A DNA stretch of 5,573 nucleotides from Thermodesulfobacteriota bacterium (GTDB lineage: Bacteria; Desulfobacterota; Desulfobacteria; Desulfobacterales; RPRI01), in the NCBI GenBank assembly GCA_030836965.1, contig JAUPLM010000047.1, positions 1-5,573 on the forward strand, written 5' to 3'. Below the pieces are notes generated by a model, which worked only from the letters and a program-made list of their open reading frames with translations, was not told the origin of the DNA and made no database searches. Shown here one piece after another: positions 4,567 to 5,573 of the stretch; within the stretch, counting starts at the first letter, position 1; every line of letters starts with the position of its first letter. The translations under genes and the position numbers were made by a program.

Positions 4567-5573
4567 ATGGCACTTATGAATTATCCGAAAAAAGTTTCGC
4601 TGGGAGATATAACAGTAAGAGACGGATTCCAGCATGAAGAAAAGTTCATTCCAACAGGCGCCAAGATATGGCTTGCCGAGCAGCTCCTGCTTGCCGGCTT
4701 TAAAAAGATCGAGGTGACAAACTACGGAAACCCGAAAGGTATGCCGCAGTTTAAGGATGCCGATGAGGTGATGAAAAGCCTCCGCACAAGCAAAAAAGTC
4801 GGTCATCTTTTGAAGGATGCGGAAATAACTGTTATTACAATCCGTGAAAAAGCTGTCGACCGGGCGATCATCGCAAAAAAGGAAGGGTATGGCCCAGACA
4901 GAATACTTTTCATGGTCTCGACCAGCGAGGCTCATCACAAGAAAAATTCCGGATTGTCTCTCGCGGAATACTGGAAGATGTGCGAAGCTTATATTCCGAA
5001 GGCCCATGCAGCGGGAATCAAGGTCTGCGGAACAGTCAGCACTATATGGGGCTGTCCGATAGCCGGCCCTACCGAGCTTAAAGCGGCTGTTGAATTCACA
5101 AGGCGCTGGCTCGACATCGGCGCGGATGACATAGAGCACGCGGATCATGACGGTTCCGCTCCGCCGAACAAGGTCTACGAGTATTATTCCATGATCCTTG
5201 ACGAGATCCCGGACAGAACAAAGCATATCGCCCATTTTCATACTACAAGAGGATGGGGGCTTGCCAATGTGCTTGCCGCCCTTCAGGCCGGAATCACCCA
5301 GTTTGAATCGACAATCGGCGCTATAGGCGGCCAGCCCGCAAATTTTGTGGACGGGGTGCCTGTGGCCGGAACAGGCGAATATTATTATTCCGACCCGTCC
5401 ATCACAGGGCTTGTGTCTACCGAAGATATGGTGGTAATGATGGATGAAATGGGAATCGATACCGGCATTAATGTCGATAAGATTCTGGAAATCGGCAGGA
5501 TGACAGAAAGGATAGTCGGAAGGCGCCTTCGGTCCGAATGCGCTCATACGGGAAGGATTCCAAAGGAACTGAC
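4567..5573 (+). CDS. HMG-CoA-lyase-like DRE-TIM enzyme with altered active site (3' end missing)
   Basis: 335 codons are visible before the right edge. The fold is the DRE-TIM metallolyase barrel shared by HMG-CoA lyase, isopropylmalate synthase and relatives, which break or form C-C bonds next to a carboxylate or thioester using a divalent metal. Compared by memory with human HMG-CoA lyase, these residues match: Arg18-Asp19 in VRDGFQHEE, Glu49 in KKIEVTNYGNPK, Asp193 in EHADHDG, and metal ligands His223 and His225 in HFHTTRGWGLAN. The catalytic cysteine of GGCP is Gln256 in GGQPANF. The active-site Asn region (SGN in the lyase) reads TGLVSTED, and about 17 extra residues lie between (through VPVAGTGEYYY). 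The C-terminal MDEMGIDTGINVDKILEIGR aligns normally. It is therefore family-related but probably not a true HMG-CoA lyase. Its substrate is unknown, though a branched 3-hydroxyacyl-CoA or related acid suits the neighbours. Confidence 0.85.
   Translation, partial: MALMNYPKKVSLGDITVRDGFQHEEKFIPTGAKIWLAEQLLLAGFKKIEVTNYGNPKGMPQFKDADEVMKSLRTSKKVGHLLKDAEITVITIREKAVDRAIIAKKEGYGPDRILFMVSTSEAHHKKNSGLSLAEYWKMCEAYIPKAHAAGIKVCGTVSTIWGCPIAGPTELKAAVEFTRRWLDIGADDIEHADHDGSAPPNKVYEYYSMILDEIPDRTKHIAHFHTTRGWGLANVLAALQAGITQFESTIGAIGGQPANFVDGVPVAGTGEYYYSDPSITGLVSTEDMVVMMDEMGIDTGINVDKILEIGRMTERIVGRRLRSECAHTGRIPKEL

Noticed and set aside
4480..5547. Long open frame on the minus strand (355 codons) opposite the lyase-like gene
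   Set aside because: It lies antisense to a clear DRE-TIM enzyme frame, has no recognisable domain, and runs through the inverted-repeat element.
1..5573. CRISPR array, tRNA, rRNA or an antiphage system
   Set aside because: There are no regularly spaced direct repeats, no tRNA or rRNA-like segments, and every gene is assigned to acyl-CoA metabolism or its regulation.

Overview
The window is a four-gene catabolic locus built around coenzyme A thioesters. Its genes are arranged divergently around a 362-base control region. Base composition is moderate, with frequent AGG, AGA and ATA codons, strong Shine-Dalgarno sites and sigma70-like promoters. Together with acyl-CoA enzymes of the anaerobe/syntroph type, this suggests a Gram-negative bacterium, possibly a Desulfobacterota (deltaproteobacterial) sulfate reducer or syntroph. 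That placement is an impression from the sequence and has low confidence.

Left arm (minus strand): a TetR-family repressor (3073 to 2405) is followed, through an ATGA start/stop overlap, by icmF. IcmF is the fused adenosylcobalamin-dependent isobutyryl-CoA mutase (B12 domain, MeaB-like GTPase, mutase domain). The gene runs off the left edge after 802 codons, so roughly the last quarter is missing.

Centre (3074-3435): the divergent control region has a TTGACA-type promoter facing each way. Two near-identical palindromes centred on GAGCGCTC each sit over the predicted transcription start of one promoter. This is the layout expected if the TetR protein represses both arms. The AT-rich middle holds no gene.

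Right arm (plus strand): a 261-residue enoyl-CoA hydratase of the YngF/AUH (methylglutaconyl-CoA hydratase-like) type has both catalytic glutamates. After a 345-base gap comes an HMG-CoA-lyase-like DRE-TIM enzyme, cut by the right edge. It keeps the metal ligands but has Gln where HMG-CoA lyase has its catalytic Cys, plus an insertion after that site. The gap is not empty: it has a cluster of TTGGCGGA palindromic repeats, then a ~190-base element with 12-base perfect terminal inverted repeats and nested internal stems (MITE-like). That element ends a few bases before the lyase ribosome binding site.

Working model: IcmF rearranges a branched acyl-CoA skeleton. The hydratase hydrates a branched enoyl-CoA, and the lyase-like enzyme splits or condenses a branched 3-hydroxyacyl-CoA or a related acid. 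The TetR protein, probably sensing an acyl-CoA, induces the set. A pivalyl-CoA to isovaleryl-CoA entry into a leucine-type pathway would join all three enzymes, but this is a hypothesis. The most unusual points are the altered active site of the lyase-like protein and the structured element in its leader.
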